Shown: positions 1 through 9,836, counted from the first letter of the stretch. The stretch: DNA of 64,000 bases from Ruegeria sp. HKCCD4315 (GCF_013112245.1 NZ_WVRN01000002.1:1-64000); one strand, 5' to 3'. A program made the numbers and translations. The notes: generated by a model not told the origin, from the sequence alone.

Positions 1-1308
1 ATGTACACGCACGAAGACCTGAACGCATTGCGTAACCAATCCCTTAAGCTGCAGGGTTGGATCCGCCAGCAGACCTTTAGCCCCGAGATGGAGAAAACAC
101 TCCGCCGGTTTTCCAGCTGGGAGGTGTCCGAGCTGATCTTCCGGGTCAATCAATCGACTTTCCGTGGCAAGCTGGCGGCGGATCCTTCGCTGCCTGGTGG
201 CGAGGTCGAGCCCGACGGTCGTCAGCGCTGGTTCAGCCTGGAAGAGGTGAATGAGTTGCGCCGCCGCCTCAAAGTGAACCGCAAGTCCCTCATGCCCCCA
301 CGCCCGGAAGGCAAGCGCGCTATTCGTGCAGCCGTCGCCAACTTCAAGGGCGGTGCCGGCAAATCGACCGTGGCGCTGCATCTTGCGCATGCGTCAGCGC
401 TGGACGGGTATCGTGTTCTGGTGGTGGACTTTGACCCGCAAGCGACCTTGAGCCATTCGATGGGCCTGACGGATGTTGCAGAAGACTATACTGTCTGGGG
501 GATCATGGCGCGTGACCTTATCCGCGAGACGGAGCGCATGAACAACCGCCCTGTCGCCGCGCAATCGGGAACCGCCCTGCCCCGCCGCGAGTTGCCGCCA
601 GCAATTACAGATATGGGTCTTGGTGACCTGAGGATCTCTGACTTCATTCGCAAGACGTCCTGGTCCACCATCGATGCGATCCCGTCCTGCGCTAACGCAG
701 CTTTCGTCGAGTTTGCCTCGGCCCAGTACCGGCACCTAAACCCCGAATGGTCATTCTTTGCAGCGGTGTCTCGATACTTGGATCAGATACCCGACGACGC
801 GTATGACCTGATCATTTTCGATTGCCCGCCGGCCATCGGGTATCAGTCGATGAACGCGGTTTTCGCGGCAGACATGCTGTATATCCCTTCAGGCCCCGGA
901 TATTGGGAATACGATTCCACCACGTCCTTTATCGGTCAGCTTGCTGAAGCTTTGGAGGATCTGGCCTACGGTTTCGACAAAACCTTACCCACGGGTAAGA
1001 TCGGCCTGCCAAAAACGTTTTGCGAGTTGCGGTTCCTGCTGACGCGGTACGAGCCTGGTAACGCCCTTCACCTGGCGATGTTTGAGGCTTTCAAGAAAGT
1101 CTTTGGTGAGCATGTCGCCGAACATCCGGTCGAGATGACGCGCGCGGTTGAACAGTCCGGCCGCTTTCTCAGTTCTGTATATGAGATGGATTACCGAGAG
1201 ATGACGCGGGAAACCTGGCGCCGCGCTCGGTCGACTTTTGACAATGTGTATGAGGAATTCCGGGACGTCATGCTGTCGGCCTGGGACAAGCTGGAGGATG
1301 AGGCATGA
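1..1308 (+). CDS. parA: ParA-type plasmid partition ATPase
   Basis: This is a 435-residue ATPase of the large ParA/RepA type used to segregate low-copy replicons. The first roughly 100 residues form an extra N-terminal helical DNA-binding-like region, as in plasmid ParA/RepA proteins that repress their own operon. The deviant Walker A motif KGGAGKS lies at residues 116-122, the A' motif VVDFDPQA follows near 141-148, and YDLIIFDCPPAI near 264-275 is the Walker B region. The stop codon overlaps the parB start by four bases (ATGA), so the two are translationally coupled. One of two identical 16-bp palindromes lies inside this gene at 984-999. The start codon is base 1, so upstream control cannot be seen. 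The family assignment is strong; the replicon type is not determined because no initiator gene is visible. Confidence 0.93.
   Translation: MYTHEDLNALRNQSLKLQGWIRQQTFSPEMEKTLRRFSSWEVSELIFRVNQSTFRGKLAADPSLPGGEVEPDGRQRWFSLEEVNELRRRLKVNRKSLMPPRPEGKRAIRAAVANFKGGAGKSTVALHLAHASALDGYRVLVVDFDPQATLSHSMGLTDVAEDYTVWGIMARDLIRETERMNNRPVAAQSGTALPRRELPPAITDMGLGDLRISDFIRKTSWSTIDAIPSCANAAFVEFASAQYRHLNPEWSFFAAVSRYLDQIPDDAYDLIIFDCPPAIGYQSMNAVFAADMLYIPSGPGYWEYDSTTSFIGQLAEALEDLAYGFDKTLPTGKIGLPKTFCELRFLLTRYEPGNALHLAMFEAFKKVFGEHVAEHPVEMTRAVEQSGRFLSSVYEMDYREMTRETWRRARSTFDNVYEEFRDVMLSAWDKLEDEA
984..999. repeat. parS: Candidate parS palindrome, copy 1 (inside parA)
   Basis: The sequence CTTACCCACGGGTAAG is a perfect inverted repeat with 7-bp arms and a 2-bp centre. 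The same 16 bases occur again at the parB stop codon. A 16-bp palindrome repeated exactly within a partition operon is what ParB centromere sites look like. The ParB contact itself is inferred. Confidence 0.7.
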
Positions 1309-2414
1309 GCCGCAAGCGCAGAATGTTCGATATCGATATACCGGCCATGGACGACATTCCTGTTGGCAAGGTGCCGGACAAAGTTCTGAAAAAGCGACGC
1401 GGCCCTATGGCCGCAGCGATTTCAGAAAACGCTGACGCTTTACGGGATCAGCAATCAACAGAAGAAACCATTCGTGCCGAGAACGATGCACTGGCGCATG
1501 AACTGGTTCGCTTGAGAAACGAAGGGCTTGTCACAGAGCATGTGGCACTGGCCGACGTTCTAACCGAAAAACTGACACGAGATCGCAAGCCGGGCCCTGA
1601 CCCTGAGTTGGACGAGCTCAAGGCATCCATTCGCGATATCGGATTGTCCAATCCGATTCGGCTTGAACGTCGTGCGGATGGTCGGTTCGAACTGATTCAA
1701 GGGATGCGTCGACTATCCGCATATCGAGCTCTGTTTGAGGAAACCGGCGAAGAGATATATGCGAAGATCCCTGCCGGTATTTCTGAGGCAAGTGAACTCG
1801 ACAATAGTTATCGGCGGATGGTGGATGAAAACCTGATCCGTAAGGATATCTCATTCGCTGAAATGGGTGCGTTGGCGCGTGCTTATGCTGAAGACCCCGC
1901 AAATGATTGTCCCGATGTGGACAAGGCCGTGTCGAAACTTTTCAAGTCAGCAAGCTATACCAAGCGCAGCTACATACGATCTTTTGCCAGTTTGCTGATG
2001 ATGATGGACAAGGCGCTCATGCATCCGAATGACATTCCGCGCAATGTCGGAGTAGAACTGAAACGAAAGCTCGACGCAACGCCAGGTTTGGTACGACGTG
2101 TGACCGACACGTTGTTGAGTGAGCCGGATCGTGATGGTGCTCGGGAAGTTGCGATACTGCGGTCGTTCTTGGAAGAACAAGAGCCTAGTGTAAGCAAGAA
2201 GCCGGCAAATGAAGGCAGCAGCAAGCCACGGCGGGCAAAAACGACGTTCCAGGTATCGGGACGGGCAGGGGTCGCAAAATGCTCCGCCTCGAGCGGGCGC
2301 ATAGAGTTAAAGTACGATTTGGATTTTACGCGGGTGGATCGAAGCAAACTGGAAGAAGCGATTTCGGCTTTCATTGAAGCGCTCCCCGAAGAAGACGATC
2401 TTACCCACGGGTAA
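1305..2414 (+). CDS. parB: ParB-type partition protein
   Basis: This 369-residue protein is the DNA-binding partner of the upstream ATPase. A charged, probably coiled N-terminus of about 90 residues is followed by the ParB/Srx fold near residues 95-180, with LDELKASIRDIGLSNPIRL, IQGMRRLSAYRAL and the ENLIRKDISFAEMG stretch that leads into the helix-turn-helix. The C-terminal part is a likely dimerisation region. The ATG overlaps the parA stop by four bases. The stop codon TAA falls within a 16-bp palindrome, the presumed binding site. It looks complete and is of normal length for plasmid ParB/RepB proteins. Confidence 0.92.
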   Translation: MSRKRRMFDIDIPAMDDIPVGKVPDKVLKKRRGPMAAAISENADALRDQQSTEETIRAENDALAHELVRLRNEGLVTEHVALADVLTEKLTRDRKPGPDPELDELKASIRDIGLSNPIRLERRADGRFELIQGMRRLSAYRALFEETGEEIYAKIPAGISEASELDNSYRRMVDENLIRKDISFAEMGALARAYAEDPANDCPDVDKAVSKLFKSASYTKRSYIRSFASLLMMMDKALMHPNDIPRNVGVELKRKLDATPGLVRRVTDTLLSEPDRDGAREVAILRSFLEEQEPSVSKKPANEGSSKPRRAKTTFQVSGRAGVAKCSASSGRIELKYDLDFTRVDRSKLEEAISAFIEALPEEDDLTHG

Positions 2415-2415
2415 G
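2400..2415. repeat. parS: Candidate parS palindrome, copy 2 (at the parB stop)
   Basis: This is the same 16-mer CTTACCCACGGGTAAG as at 984-999, and it contains the TAA stop of parB. The flanking bases differ between the copies apart from a few positions, so the identity is confined to the palindrome, as expected for a protein-binding site rather than a duplicated segment. Confidence 0.72.
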
Positions 2416-2436
2416 ATTTCAAGCCACCTTGTTCTC

Positions 2437-2466
2437 AAAGACGCGGACACCTGTCCGCGTCTTTTT
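2437..2466 (+). terminator. Rho-independent terminator of parAB
   Basis: The inverted repeat AAAGACGCGGACA / TGTCCGCGTCTTT closes on a very short loop and is followed directly by further T residues, 22 bases after the parB stop. It is a strong intrinsic terminator. Confidence 0.9.
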
Positions 2467-3407
2467 CAGTTGCACAGGTCGCCGTGTTGGTTCCTGTGCC
2501 CCGGAAACAGCCAGTCGCAATGGCGCGCAACGGTACAAAATGACACCGCTTCAAAATTCACAGAGGCTGGCATAAACCTTGTGCAAAATTGCGAATGAGG
2601 CAGTGGCAACTGGCTTGAACGTTCGTTGTGGTCTGAAGGCTCAAACATGCCCTCTGCAAAGGGACCAGGACCAAGGCACGCGTCACGGAAGAATGGCGCA
2701 GTAGATTTGCGGCGCATCATTCGTAGCAAAAGGAAGCAAGCGCTGGAGCGTCACGGTCAACGTCGGGTGGTGAGGGCAGGGGGTAGACACAGGAGAATTC
2801 TGTGTAGTCTGACTGTTCGTCGCGAGCGAAACGATGCGTTCGAGATGGTGCTTATAGCTCCGCAAGAACAGTGCGTCGCGCTAGGCTGATCGGGAATTGC
2901 TGGCATTGTTTGAACCTCGTGATTTAAGGGAGGGTGACCGGTAGGGCACTGGAAACTGCCGTTCGCGATGTTTAACTCTACGGTGCTGCTATGGGTGAAG
3001 CGGATAGGGCGACTAACAAGGGCTTTATGTAATAAGCAAAACGCTCATAAAAAGACCATTAAATTCCTTGCGGTCCTCTACTTTTGATTGTGCCTGGATG
3101 TGTTGCAACCTTTAGGAGCGGCCAGAGTCAGCGCCTTACTGGACGCACTTATCCTGCGTTCTCGGAAAACAGCCGAAAACTGGAATTCGTAATGGTGGGG
3201 AATTGCCGCGTTCGACCGTGATCTCCTCCAGATCCCGATACAAAAACCGCACTCTAACTCCACTGATGCTTTGCCATCTAAAAAGTTTGCGACTGAACCG
3301 CTTCGCAGACTGCCTGAACGGACTTAAAACCTGTCCAATCTGGTCGCCGATTTGTCGTTCAACGAGAAATTGCGAATGCAAAACGAGTTTTGTTAGTCTC
3401 TGGTCCT
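2467..3407. other. Gene-free stretch after parAB
   Basis: No open frame here has convincing protein-like composition or a ribosome binding site. An AT-richer patch lies near 3030-3070. I found no iterons or DnaA boxes by eye. An origin of replication next to the partition genes is possible but unsupported by any visible repeat. Confidence 0.5.
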
Positions 3408-4268
3408 ATGAACATCAACCAACTCAGAACCCTTGTCGTCGTCATAGATCAAAAGTCCTTCGCGGCTGCAGGCGAGGTGATTGGCTTGTCTCCCTCGGCT
3501 GTCAGTCTGCAAATCAAAGCGATGGAAGATGAGTTAGGGGTTTTGCTTTTTGACCGGATCAAGCGCCCCCCGGTTCCGACGGCGCGGGGGCGAGCCTTGG
3601 CGGAACACGCAAAAAAAACGCTGGAGTTGTTTGATACCTCTGCCTCGATTGCTCGTGGAGAGCTCGTTAGGTCGAAACTGGCCATCGGTGCTGTTCCAAC
3701 GGCTTTGGCCAGTTTCCTGCCAGCTGGGTTGAAGCTGTTGCAATCGACCTATCCCAGACTTCAGATCGAAGTAAAAAACGGTAGTTCATCTGCGCTGGCA
3801 GACAGTTTAGCGGACGGGAAAGTAGACGTCGTAATTTGCACCAAACCGGTGAACCCCATCCCAAGTTTGGATTGGCACAGTATTGCCAGCGAGCCATTTG
3901 TTGTCGTTGCGCCTGCACATGCCAAGGGGGAAACATGGCAGGACCTGTTACAAGATCATCCTTTCATCTGGTTTAATCGCAAGACATGGGCCGGTCACAG
4001 CATCGAAGAAGAATTACGGGCGCAAGGTATTGAGGTGAAACGCGCGATGGAGGTCGACTCGCTGGATGCGATCTCCAACCTGGTTGGCGAGGGGTTGGGC
4101 GTGTCCATCGTACCCGTTTGCAAAGGAAGACGCCCGTTTTCGAACCGCTTGCGAACGCTGCCCTTTGGGGACCCTGTGTTCCACCGTGAGATCGGGGCCC
4201 TTACAAACTCGGATGGTCGGTCAGATTTTGTGATCGATACCTTCATCGAGGCGCTGCAATCAGCATGA
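3408..4268 (+). CDS. LysR-family transcriptional regulator
   Basis: This is a 286-residue LysR-type regulator. The N-terminal winged helix-turn-helix is clear (MNINQLRTLVVVIDQKSFAA, then SPSAVSLQIKAMEDELG), followed by a linker helix and a periplasmic-binding-protein-like effector domain to the C-terminus. An in-frame TTG lies six codons upstream, but the ATG at 3408 gives the standard LysR N-terminus. The gene is co-oriented with the acyl-CoA dehydrogenase gene 90 bases downstream, and two inverted repeats lie in that gap. Control of the downstream dehydrogenase is the simplest inference; the effector is unknown. Confidence 0.9.
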   Translation: MNINQLRTLVVVIDQKSFAAAGEVIGLSPSAVSLQIKAMEDELGVLLFDRIKRPPVPTARGRALAEHAKKTLELFDTSASIARGELVRSKLAIGAVPTALASFLPAGLKLLQSTYPRLQIEVKNGSSSALADSLADGKVDVVICTKPVNPIPSLDWHSIASEPFVVVAPAHAKGETWQDLLQDHPFIWFNRKTWAGHSIEEELRAQGIEVKRAMEVDSLDAISNLVGEGLGVSIVPVCKGRRPFSNRLRTLPFGDPVFHREIGALTNSDGRSDFVIDTFIEALQSA

Positions 4269-4280
4269 GAAATTCTCATG
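4264..4280. promoter_or_regulatory. Perfect dyad with LysR-box form
   Basis: CATGAGAAATTCTCATG is a perfect inverted repeat with 8-bp arms and a 1-bp centre, overlapping the LysR stop codon. It contains T-N11-A, the general LysR-box pattern, and the loop is too short for a terminator. It is a plausible operator for the adjacent LysR protein. Confidence 0.5.
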
Positions 4281-4295
4281 CAAAAAACAAGAAAT

Positions 4296-4331
4296 AGTAA
4301 TTAACATAAAAATTACTGTTTCTGTTATGAT
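4296..4331 (+). promoter_or_regulatory. AT-rich promoter region with inverted repeat
   Basis: AGTAATT (4296-4302) and AATTACT (4311-4317) form a 7-bp inverted repeat with an 8-bp spacer. TATGAT at 4326-4331 is a good -10 candidate; TTAACA at 4301-4306 is a possible but widely spaced -35. It lies upstream of the acyl-CoA dehydrogenase start at 4359 and is distinctly richer in A and T than its surroundings. Confidence 0.45.
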
Positions 4332-4358
4332 ATACGCAGTATTTAAGGCGTATGCATC

Positions 4359-5594
4359 ATGATCCACGACGCTATTCACCCACGCGGCCCATGTTTCGAA
4401 TTGTCCGATCGGCAGCGGGACCTGCAGGCCAAGGCACGCCAAATTGCCTGCACGGTGGCAGGCCCGCTTGCCACTGAAACCGACAGGACCGAGCAGTATC
4501 CCACACAGGTCGTTCAGGCGCTGACAGAGGCCGGGTTCATGGGGATGGGCGTCCCCAAGGCTCTGGGCGGGCCGGGTCGCAGCTGTTTTGATGTCGCGCT
4601 GGTGGTTGAGGAATTGTCTGCGGCATGTGGCGTGTCCGGGCGGATCGCCGTGGAAGGCAATATGGGCGCGGTTGGGGCGATTATAGCCTATGGTACTCAA
4701 CAGCAGAAACAGAGCGCCGCATCTCATGTGCTGCGTGGTGACAAGCCGGCCATTTGTATCACAGAGCCAGAGGCGGGCAGCGCGGCGACCGATATGACAA
4801 GCACCGCCGTTCGGGATGGTGATGCTTGGGTCCTCAATGGCAAGAAACACTGGATCACGGGCGGCGGTATCTCTCAACTGCATCTGATTTTCGCGCGCGT
4901 GATCGATGATGGCGTCTTCAAAGGAATTGGCGGCTTTATGGCCTATCTTGGGGAAGACGGGCTGAAAATTGGTGCGCGCGAACCAACACTCGGATTACGC
5001 GGTATTCCGGAAACCGAGGTCATTCTGGATAACCTCCGCCTGCCAATGGATCGCCTGATCACCCCGCCCGAGGGGCTGGAACACGGTTTTGCCGGGCTGA
5101 TGAACGCCTACAACGCGCAACGCGTCGGGGCTGCGACAGTGGCGCTTGGCATTGCACGTGGGGCATATGAGGTTGCTGTTGATTTCGTCAAAAAGCGGCA
5201 ACAGTTCGGGCGCCCGATTGCTGAGTTTCAGGGATTGCAGTGGATGATCGCCGACATGTCGATGCAGATTGACGCTGCACGGATGATGATCTGGCGCGCC
5301 GCTGCCAGCGCTGAAACGCAGACCTCTGGTTTTCCTGATCCAATGCTGGCGGCGCAAGCTAAGGTGTTTGCCTCGGAAATGGCCGTGAAGGTCACCAATG
5401 ACGCCCTTCAATTGCATGGTGCGCGGGGCTATTCGCGCAACGCGCCCGTCGAGCGGATGTTGCGTGATGCACGCATGTTCACCATTGGCGGAGGCACCGC
5501 CCAGATGCTGCGCAATCTGGTGGCGGGCAAAGCGCTGAACATGAAGACGCCGCAGACACGGGGCGGCTATCTTTCGAAGTCAGGCGAGGAATGA
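4359..5594 (+). CDS. Acyl-CoA dehydrogenase family flavoprotein
   Basis: This 411-residue protein is expected to oxidise an acyl-CoA thioester at the alpha-beta position using FAD. The family landmarks are present in order: an N-terminal helical domain, ICITEPEAGSAATDM of the middle beta domain, KKHWITGGG, a C-terminal helical domain with RQQFGRPIAEFQGLQW, and ALQLHGARGYSRNAPVERMLRDAR near the end. Length is normal for a soluble ACAD. No electron-transfer flavoprotein or other beta-oxidation gene is adjacent, so the acyl substrate is not predictable. No good Shine-Dalgarno sequence precedes the ATG. It is probably controlled by the upstream LysR regulator. Confidence 0.92.
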   Translation: MIHDAIHPRGPCFELSDRQRDLQAKARQIACTVAGPLATETDRTEQYPTQVVQALTEAGFMGMGVPKALGGPGRSCFDVALVVEELSAACGVSGRIAVEGNMGAVGAIIAYGTQQQKQSAASHVLRGDKPAICITEPEAGSAATDMTSTAVRDGDAWVLNGKKHWITGGGISQLHLIFARVIDDGVFKGIGGFMAYLGEDGLKIGAREPTLGLRGIPETEVILDNLRLPMDRLITPPEGLEHGFAGLMNAYNAQRVGAATVALGIARGAYEVAVDFVKKRQQFGRPIAEFQGLQWMIADMSMQIDAARMMIWRAAASAETQTSGFPDPMLAAQAKVFASEMAVKVTNDALQLHGARGYSRNAPVERMLRDARMFTIGGGTAQMLRNLVAGKALNMKTPQTRGGYLSKSGEE

Positions 5595-5714
5595 TCTTTC
5601 AGGACCAAGTTCATGAATCTCAGATACGAGATCTCAAGTCAGGTGCTGCAAAAAAGGTTGCATTTGAACGTCAGACATTCACCCTGATTACAGCCGTAGT
5701 TGGAGGGAATGCTT

Positions 5715-7133
5715 ATGATGGACGCATCTGAAGAGATTGCCGTGCAAAAGTCCTACTTCGATTGCCGGGGAATTCCCGTTTCATACCCGGATACAAAAGC
5801 CATCGAAGGGCTGGAACGCGCAATCGAGATGTCTCTGTCGTTTCGGGGCGATGCGATTGCCGAGATCGATACCGTTCTGGCCGAGCATCCTGATTTTATC
5901 ATGGGCTGGCTGTTCAAGGCGGGCTGGCTGACGCAATCAATGGAAACGCGAATCTACGGTCTGATGGTCGAAGCGCTGGATCAGGCCGAAAAACGCCTGA
6001 GCACTGCCAATGACCGTGAGATCGGTCACTACGAAGCCGTCAAAGCCTGGGTCAACGGCGATTTCTACGGGGCCGTTCAGAAATGGGAGGCCGTGCTGTT
6101 CAAATACCCAATGGACCTGCTGGCGATGGAACTGGTCCATTACACCGATGTTCTGCTGGGCGACATTGCCGGGCAGCGCGATGTCGTGGCGCGCGCCTCA
6201 ACGCTTTGGGATGAAAGTGTTCCTGGTTACGAATTTGTACTGGGTTTTTATGCCTTCGGGCTTGAGGAAAACCGCGATTTCTCGCACGCCGAGGAACTGG
6301 CGCGTCAGGCTTTGGCCATTCGCCCGGATCATCCTTATGCGGTGCATGCCGTGGCTCATGTGATGGAAATGCGCGGCCGTCAGTTGGGCGGCGTGCGCTT
6401 CATGAACGACCGGGCCAGCCAATGGGGTACGTCCAATTTCGCCAATCACCTTTGGTGGCACACTGCGCTCTATCATCTCGACATCGAACAATATGATCGG
6501 GTTTACGAAATCTTCGACACCCATCTGGATTCCCGCCAGAAGGATGGAAACAAATACGAGGAACTCGACGCAGCGGCCTTGTTGTGGCGGATCAATCTCG
6601 TCGGGCAGGGTTCAGGGGACCGGTGGAAACACTTGGCCGACAAGTGGGAGCCCGCCGCCCAGGATACGCTTTACGCATTCAACGATGTCCACGCTATGAT
6701 GACCTTCGTGTCGGATAACCGGGCCGAGGCACAGGACAAGCTTCTGTCGGCCAATGAGCGGTATCTTAAAAAAGCCTCGGACGCCAATGTCGCAATGAGC
6801 CGCGAGATTGGGATGCCATTCTGTCTGGCCATGCGGGATTTCAAGAACGAGGACTACGCTGCCTGTGTCGACCGGTTGTTGCCCGTGCGATATATGACCC
6901 ATCGCTTGGGTGGCTCTTTCGCTCAGCGTGACATTATCGGGTGGACACTGCTGGAAGCAGCCCTTCGCGCAGGCCGGTTTGACCTCGCTCTGGCGCTGGC
7001 CAATGAACGAACTGCGTTGAAACCAACTTCTGCGCAGAATTGGCGAGCCGTTGCGCGCGCCTTCAAAGGGTTGGGGGACGCGTCCAACGCTGACCGGGCC
7101 ACGGCCAAGGCACAGTCTTTGATTCACGTATAG
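5715..7133 (+). CDS. TTC38-like tetratricopeptide repeat protein
   Basis: This protein of about 472 residues is all-helical with TPR-like repeats and resembles the TTC38 family. Evidence includes the conserved NHLWWHTALYHLDIEQYD segment near the middle, AIRPDHPYAVHAVAHVMEM before it, and the later DVHAMMTF stretch. GGAGGG at 5702-5707 fits the ATG at 5715; an upstream TTG and another ATG are poorer choices. There is no signal peptide, so it is probably cytoplasmic. The molecular function of this family is not established. It is preceded by a 120-base gap after the acyl-CoA dehydrogenase and may be co-transcribed with it. Confidence 0.8.
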   Translation: MMDASEEIAVQKSYFDCRGIPVSYPDTKAIEGLERAIEMSLSFRGDAIAEIDTVLAEHPDFIMGWLFKAGWLTQSMETRIYGLMVEALDQAEKRLSTANDREIGHYEAVKAWVNGDFYGAVQKWEAVLFKYPMDLLAMELVHYTDVLLGDIAGQRDVVARASTLWDESVPGYEFVLGFYAFGLEENRDFSHAEELARQALAIRPDHPYAVHAVAHVMEMRGRQLGGVRFMNDRASQWGTSNFANHLWWHTALYHLDIEQYDRVYEIFDTHLDSRQKDGNKYEELDAAALLWRINLVGQGSGDRWKHLADKWEPAAQDTLYAFNDVHAMMTFVSDNRAEAQDKLLSANERYLKKASDANVAMSREIGMPFCLAMRDFKNEDYAACVDRLLPVRYMTHRLGGSFAQRDIIGWTLLEAALRAGRFDLALALANERTALKPTSAQNWRAVARAFKGLGDASNADRATAKAQSLIHV

Positions 7134-7490
7134 CCCAAGATTGGACCGGCGTAGAACGACGTTGCCTTCCAAGCGCGACACGTTAAAGCCACAGGTCCTG
7201 TATCGGTCTGTTTTGCTAACTTCTGTAGTCGGTTTCTCAATCGCTTGAATGGCGACGGATCTACTACAAGACAAAATAGCTCTTCAACAAATCGTGCGGC
7301 TGAGTGTGCCTTGATCACACATGGCGGCGGCGTTCTATCCGGTCGCGAAATTCATCGAAAACGCCATCGTCACACGAGCAGCTGTGATTATCGTTCGGGA
7401 TTGGCGCGAACTCGATTACCCTCAGTTGATCCTTCCTTTGTGTCACGTGCAGCCAGGGGCAAGCGCTAAGTCTGGTTAGCTTGAGTTAAG
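7134..7490. other. Gene-free gap between convergent genes
   Basis: This 357-base stretch separates the TPR gene from the oppositely oriented TPR-sulfotransferase gene. I see no credible coding frame and no strong hairpin followed by a T run. Confidence 0.45.
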
Positions 7491-9596
7491 TTAAACTATC
7501 GTACCTTGCTGTTCAGATGTGTCCTTCAACATATCAACCAACGGCAACAAGTGTTCCTCATATTTGCGCCATTTTTCTTTGGACGATGCATAAAGCGGCT
7601 GGCGCACCTGCTGAACACTGGCCGTACGCACCCGCCTCTTGGACTTGTGGAAGTCAAGGCACGCATCATGCCAAGGAAGACCGCAATACTCAATCAATCG
7701 GCGCGCTTCCGAGTTGATGTCATCAACCAAGGATTCATACCGTAACTCATGGAACGAGCCGGTAGGTAGGGTTTCGCGCCAATGTGTCATGATGCGGGCG
7801 TAATTCTTGTAGTATCGGCCAAGCTCAACCAGATCATAACTGTGATATTGGCTACGTTCGAACAGCCGGGTGTAGCAGGACAAGCACGTATCAAATGGGT
7901 TACGCACGACGTGAATGATCTTGGCGTTGGGCATGATGCCGTGAATCAGACCGACAAGCTGAAAATTGGCTGGCATCTTGTCGACAATGCGGGACGCATC
8001 CGGGGCATGTTGTCTGAGAGCCTCGATATAAGACTCCGCTCTTTTGGTTAGCTTTTCGCCAGGCATGGATTTAACGGCTTGCGGCACGTTGGCGCTGCTA
8101 TCAGCCAGCCGACCGAAAATGTTCTGCAGATCGTTCAGTTCTCCTGCGCCAAACACGTGGGGATGCGCGTTCAGAATGGATTCCGTCAGGGTTGTCCCTG
8201 ACCTTGGCATCCCAAGTACAAAGATGGGCTGGTCGCTGGGCACCGCGTACTCTCGCAACCGGTCGATCATGCTAGCGTCGAATGTGTTGATCAGATCATC
8301 GGTCAGGCGATCGTTTTCTGACGGATCGTAGTCGATGGTCGAGCGTTTGATTCCTGCGCCGGTCCTGAACTGTTGAAATGCCTCGTCGTGACGTTTTAGC
8401 TTTTCGTAGCATTCGCCCAGGGCATAATGAAAAGCTGCCGCCTTCTGAGGCAGCATTGCCGATGCTTCCGGCAGAGCGTTTTCCAGTGCTTGAAAAACAG
8501 AATTGTCCGGGGTGATTTTCTCCAGCTTTGACAAAGCAATCATCGCATTCAGTTTATCATTGGCAGTCGTGGCCGCTTGTTCAAAATGCTCGCGGGCGGT
8601 GTCAAAATTGCCGCGTTCAATCTCGAGATGCCCTAAAGCCAACCTGCTGGACGACATGTCAGGTTTCAGTTCCAATGCCTGTCGGTAATACCTGATGGCC
8701 GCTTCAATATCCCCTAAATTCGCTTTGGCCATGCCAATCTGATGGCACGCCGACGCGTTTTCGTGATCAAGACGCAGCGCTTGTTCAGCCTCGATCAGAG
8801 CCAGTTTCGGGTGGTTCTTTTCATACAGAACCTGCGACAACCCCACATAGCTATCTGCCTTTTTGCCGTTCAGAGAAATCGAATTCCGGAACGCGCTTTC
8901 CGCTTTGTCCAGATTGTTCTCAAGCAGGAATACCCGGCCAAAGTTTCGGTGCATTTCCGCGTCACGTGGAAAACGCTCAAGCTGAACCTCAGCAACGGCG
9001 CGAGCTTCAGAAACATCCTCTTCTTCAATCAGTACCGAGATCAGATTGTTCGCGGTTTCAGCGGAATCAGGGTTGATCTTTAGCGCTTTGCGATAAAACT
9101 CCTCGGCCAGCGTCCGGTCGCCATTGTCGCGTGCGATACTGCCCAAATTGTTGATTGCCCGGTCGAACTCTGGGTCAAGGGCCAGGGAGCGCTCTTGCGA
9201 GGTCTGCGCCTCAGCGAGATCACCTCGGTCATAGAAGACGAGTCCAAGGTTCGAATGCGCTGCGGCGTTACCCGGAGCCAAGCGAACGGCGCGGGTCCCG
9301 ACCTCTAAGGCTTGGTCCAGACGCCCGTCACTACGGAGGATTTCGGTGAAATTTGTCAGAAAGGTCACGTTCTCAGGCTGCAAACGAACAGCTTCGGTCA
9401 TTGCCTTCACTGCGGGCTCAGTTTGACCCGTTTGGAAGGCAATCAAGCCCAACATCTGATGCGCCTGTGCAAATTGGGGGGCTGCGCGAACAATATCCGA
9501 AAACAACTGAAAGGCCGGTTTGATTTGACTGCCTTGATAAAGCGCCATGCCTTTCTTAAAGGCTTCCTGAACCGAGATCTGCTTGCCTTGGGTCAC
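7491..9596 (-). CDS. TPR-repeat sulfotransferase
   Basis: This 701-residue two-part protein has about 440 residues of tandem TPR units (for example AAAHSNLGLVFYDRGDLAEA), followed by a sulfotransferase domain. That domain carries the PAPS 5'-phosphosulfate loop FVLGMPRSGTTLTESIL and the 3'-phosphate-binding RNPFDTCLSCY. It should transfer sulfate from PAPS to a hydroxyl or tyrosine acceptor selected by the TPR part. Translation appears to start at a GTG with GGAG upstream. The gene is divergent from the autotransporter gene at 9851, with 254 bases between them. An acceptor on the cell surface is a possibility from context only. Confidence 0.88.
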   Translation of the reverse strand: MTQGKQISVQEAFKKGMALYQGSQIKPAFQLFSDIVRAAPQFAQAHQMLGLIAFQTGQTEPAVKAMTEAVRLQPENVTFLTNFTEILRSDGRLDQALEVGTRAVRLAPGNAAAHSNLGLVFYDRGDLAEAQTSQERSLALDPEFDRAINNLGSIARDNGDRTLAEEFYRKALKINPDSAETANNLISVLIEEEDVSEARAVAEVQLERFPRDAEMHRNFGRVFLLENNLDKAESAFRNSISLNGKKADSYVGLSQVLYEKNHPKLALIEAEQALRLDHENASACHQIGMAKANLGDIEAAIRYYRQALELKPDMSSSRLALGHLEIERGNFDTAREHFEQAATTANDKLNAMIALSKLEKITPDNSVFQALENALPEASAMLPQKAAAFHYALGECYEKLKRHDEAFQQFRTGAGIKRSTIDYDPSENDRLTDDLINTFDASMIDRLREYAVPSDQPIFVLGMPRSGTTLTESILNAHPHVFGAGELNDLQNIFGRLADSSANVPQAVKSMPGEKLTKRAESYIEALRQHAPDASRIVDKMPANFQLVGLIHGIMPNAKIIHVVRNPFDTCLSCYTRLFERSQYHSYDLVELGRYYKNYARIMTHWRETLPTGSFHELRYESLVDDINSEARRLIEYCGLPWHDACLDFHKSKRRVRTASVQQVRQPLYASSKEKWRKYEEHLLPLVDMLKDTSEQQGTIV

Positions 9597-9836
9597 GCTG
9601 AGAACTCCATTTTGTGACGCTTTAACCGTGCCGGGTTACTTCCCCACCACTGGCGGGAGCCGACTTTTGTTAGAGCAAACCCGAAACCTCGTCCATCCAT
9701 CGGCAGCTCGCCCGAAGCAACAGCATTTTGTGTGTCTTTCTCGCCACGCCACCAAACTCACGACGAATTTGTTAAAATGCCATACTTACGCCTCACTCGA
9801 TTTTTACCCACTCACCCTGAACACAAAAAAAGTTCC

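Noticed and set aside
2467..3407. Origin of replication or small genes next to parAB.
   Set aside because: No iterons, DnaA boxes or credible small frames were visible; short frames of 60-109 codons lack ribosome sites.
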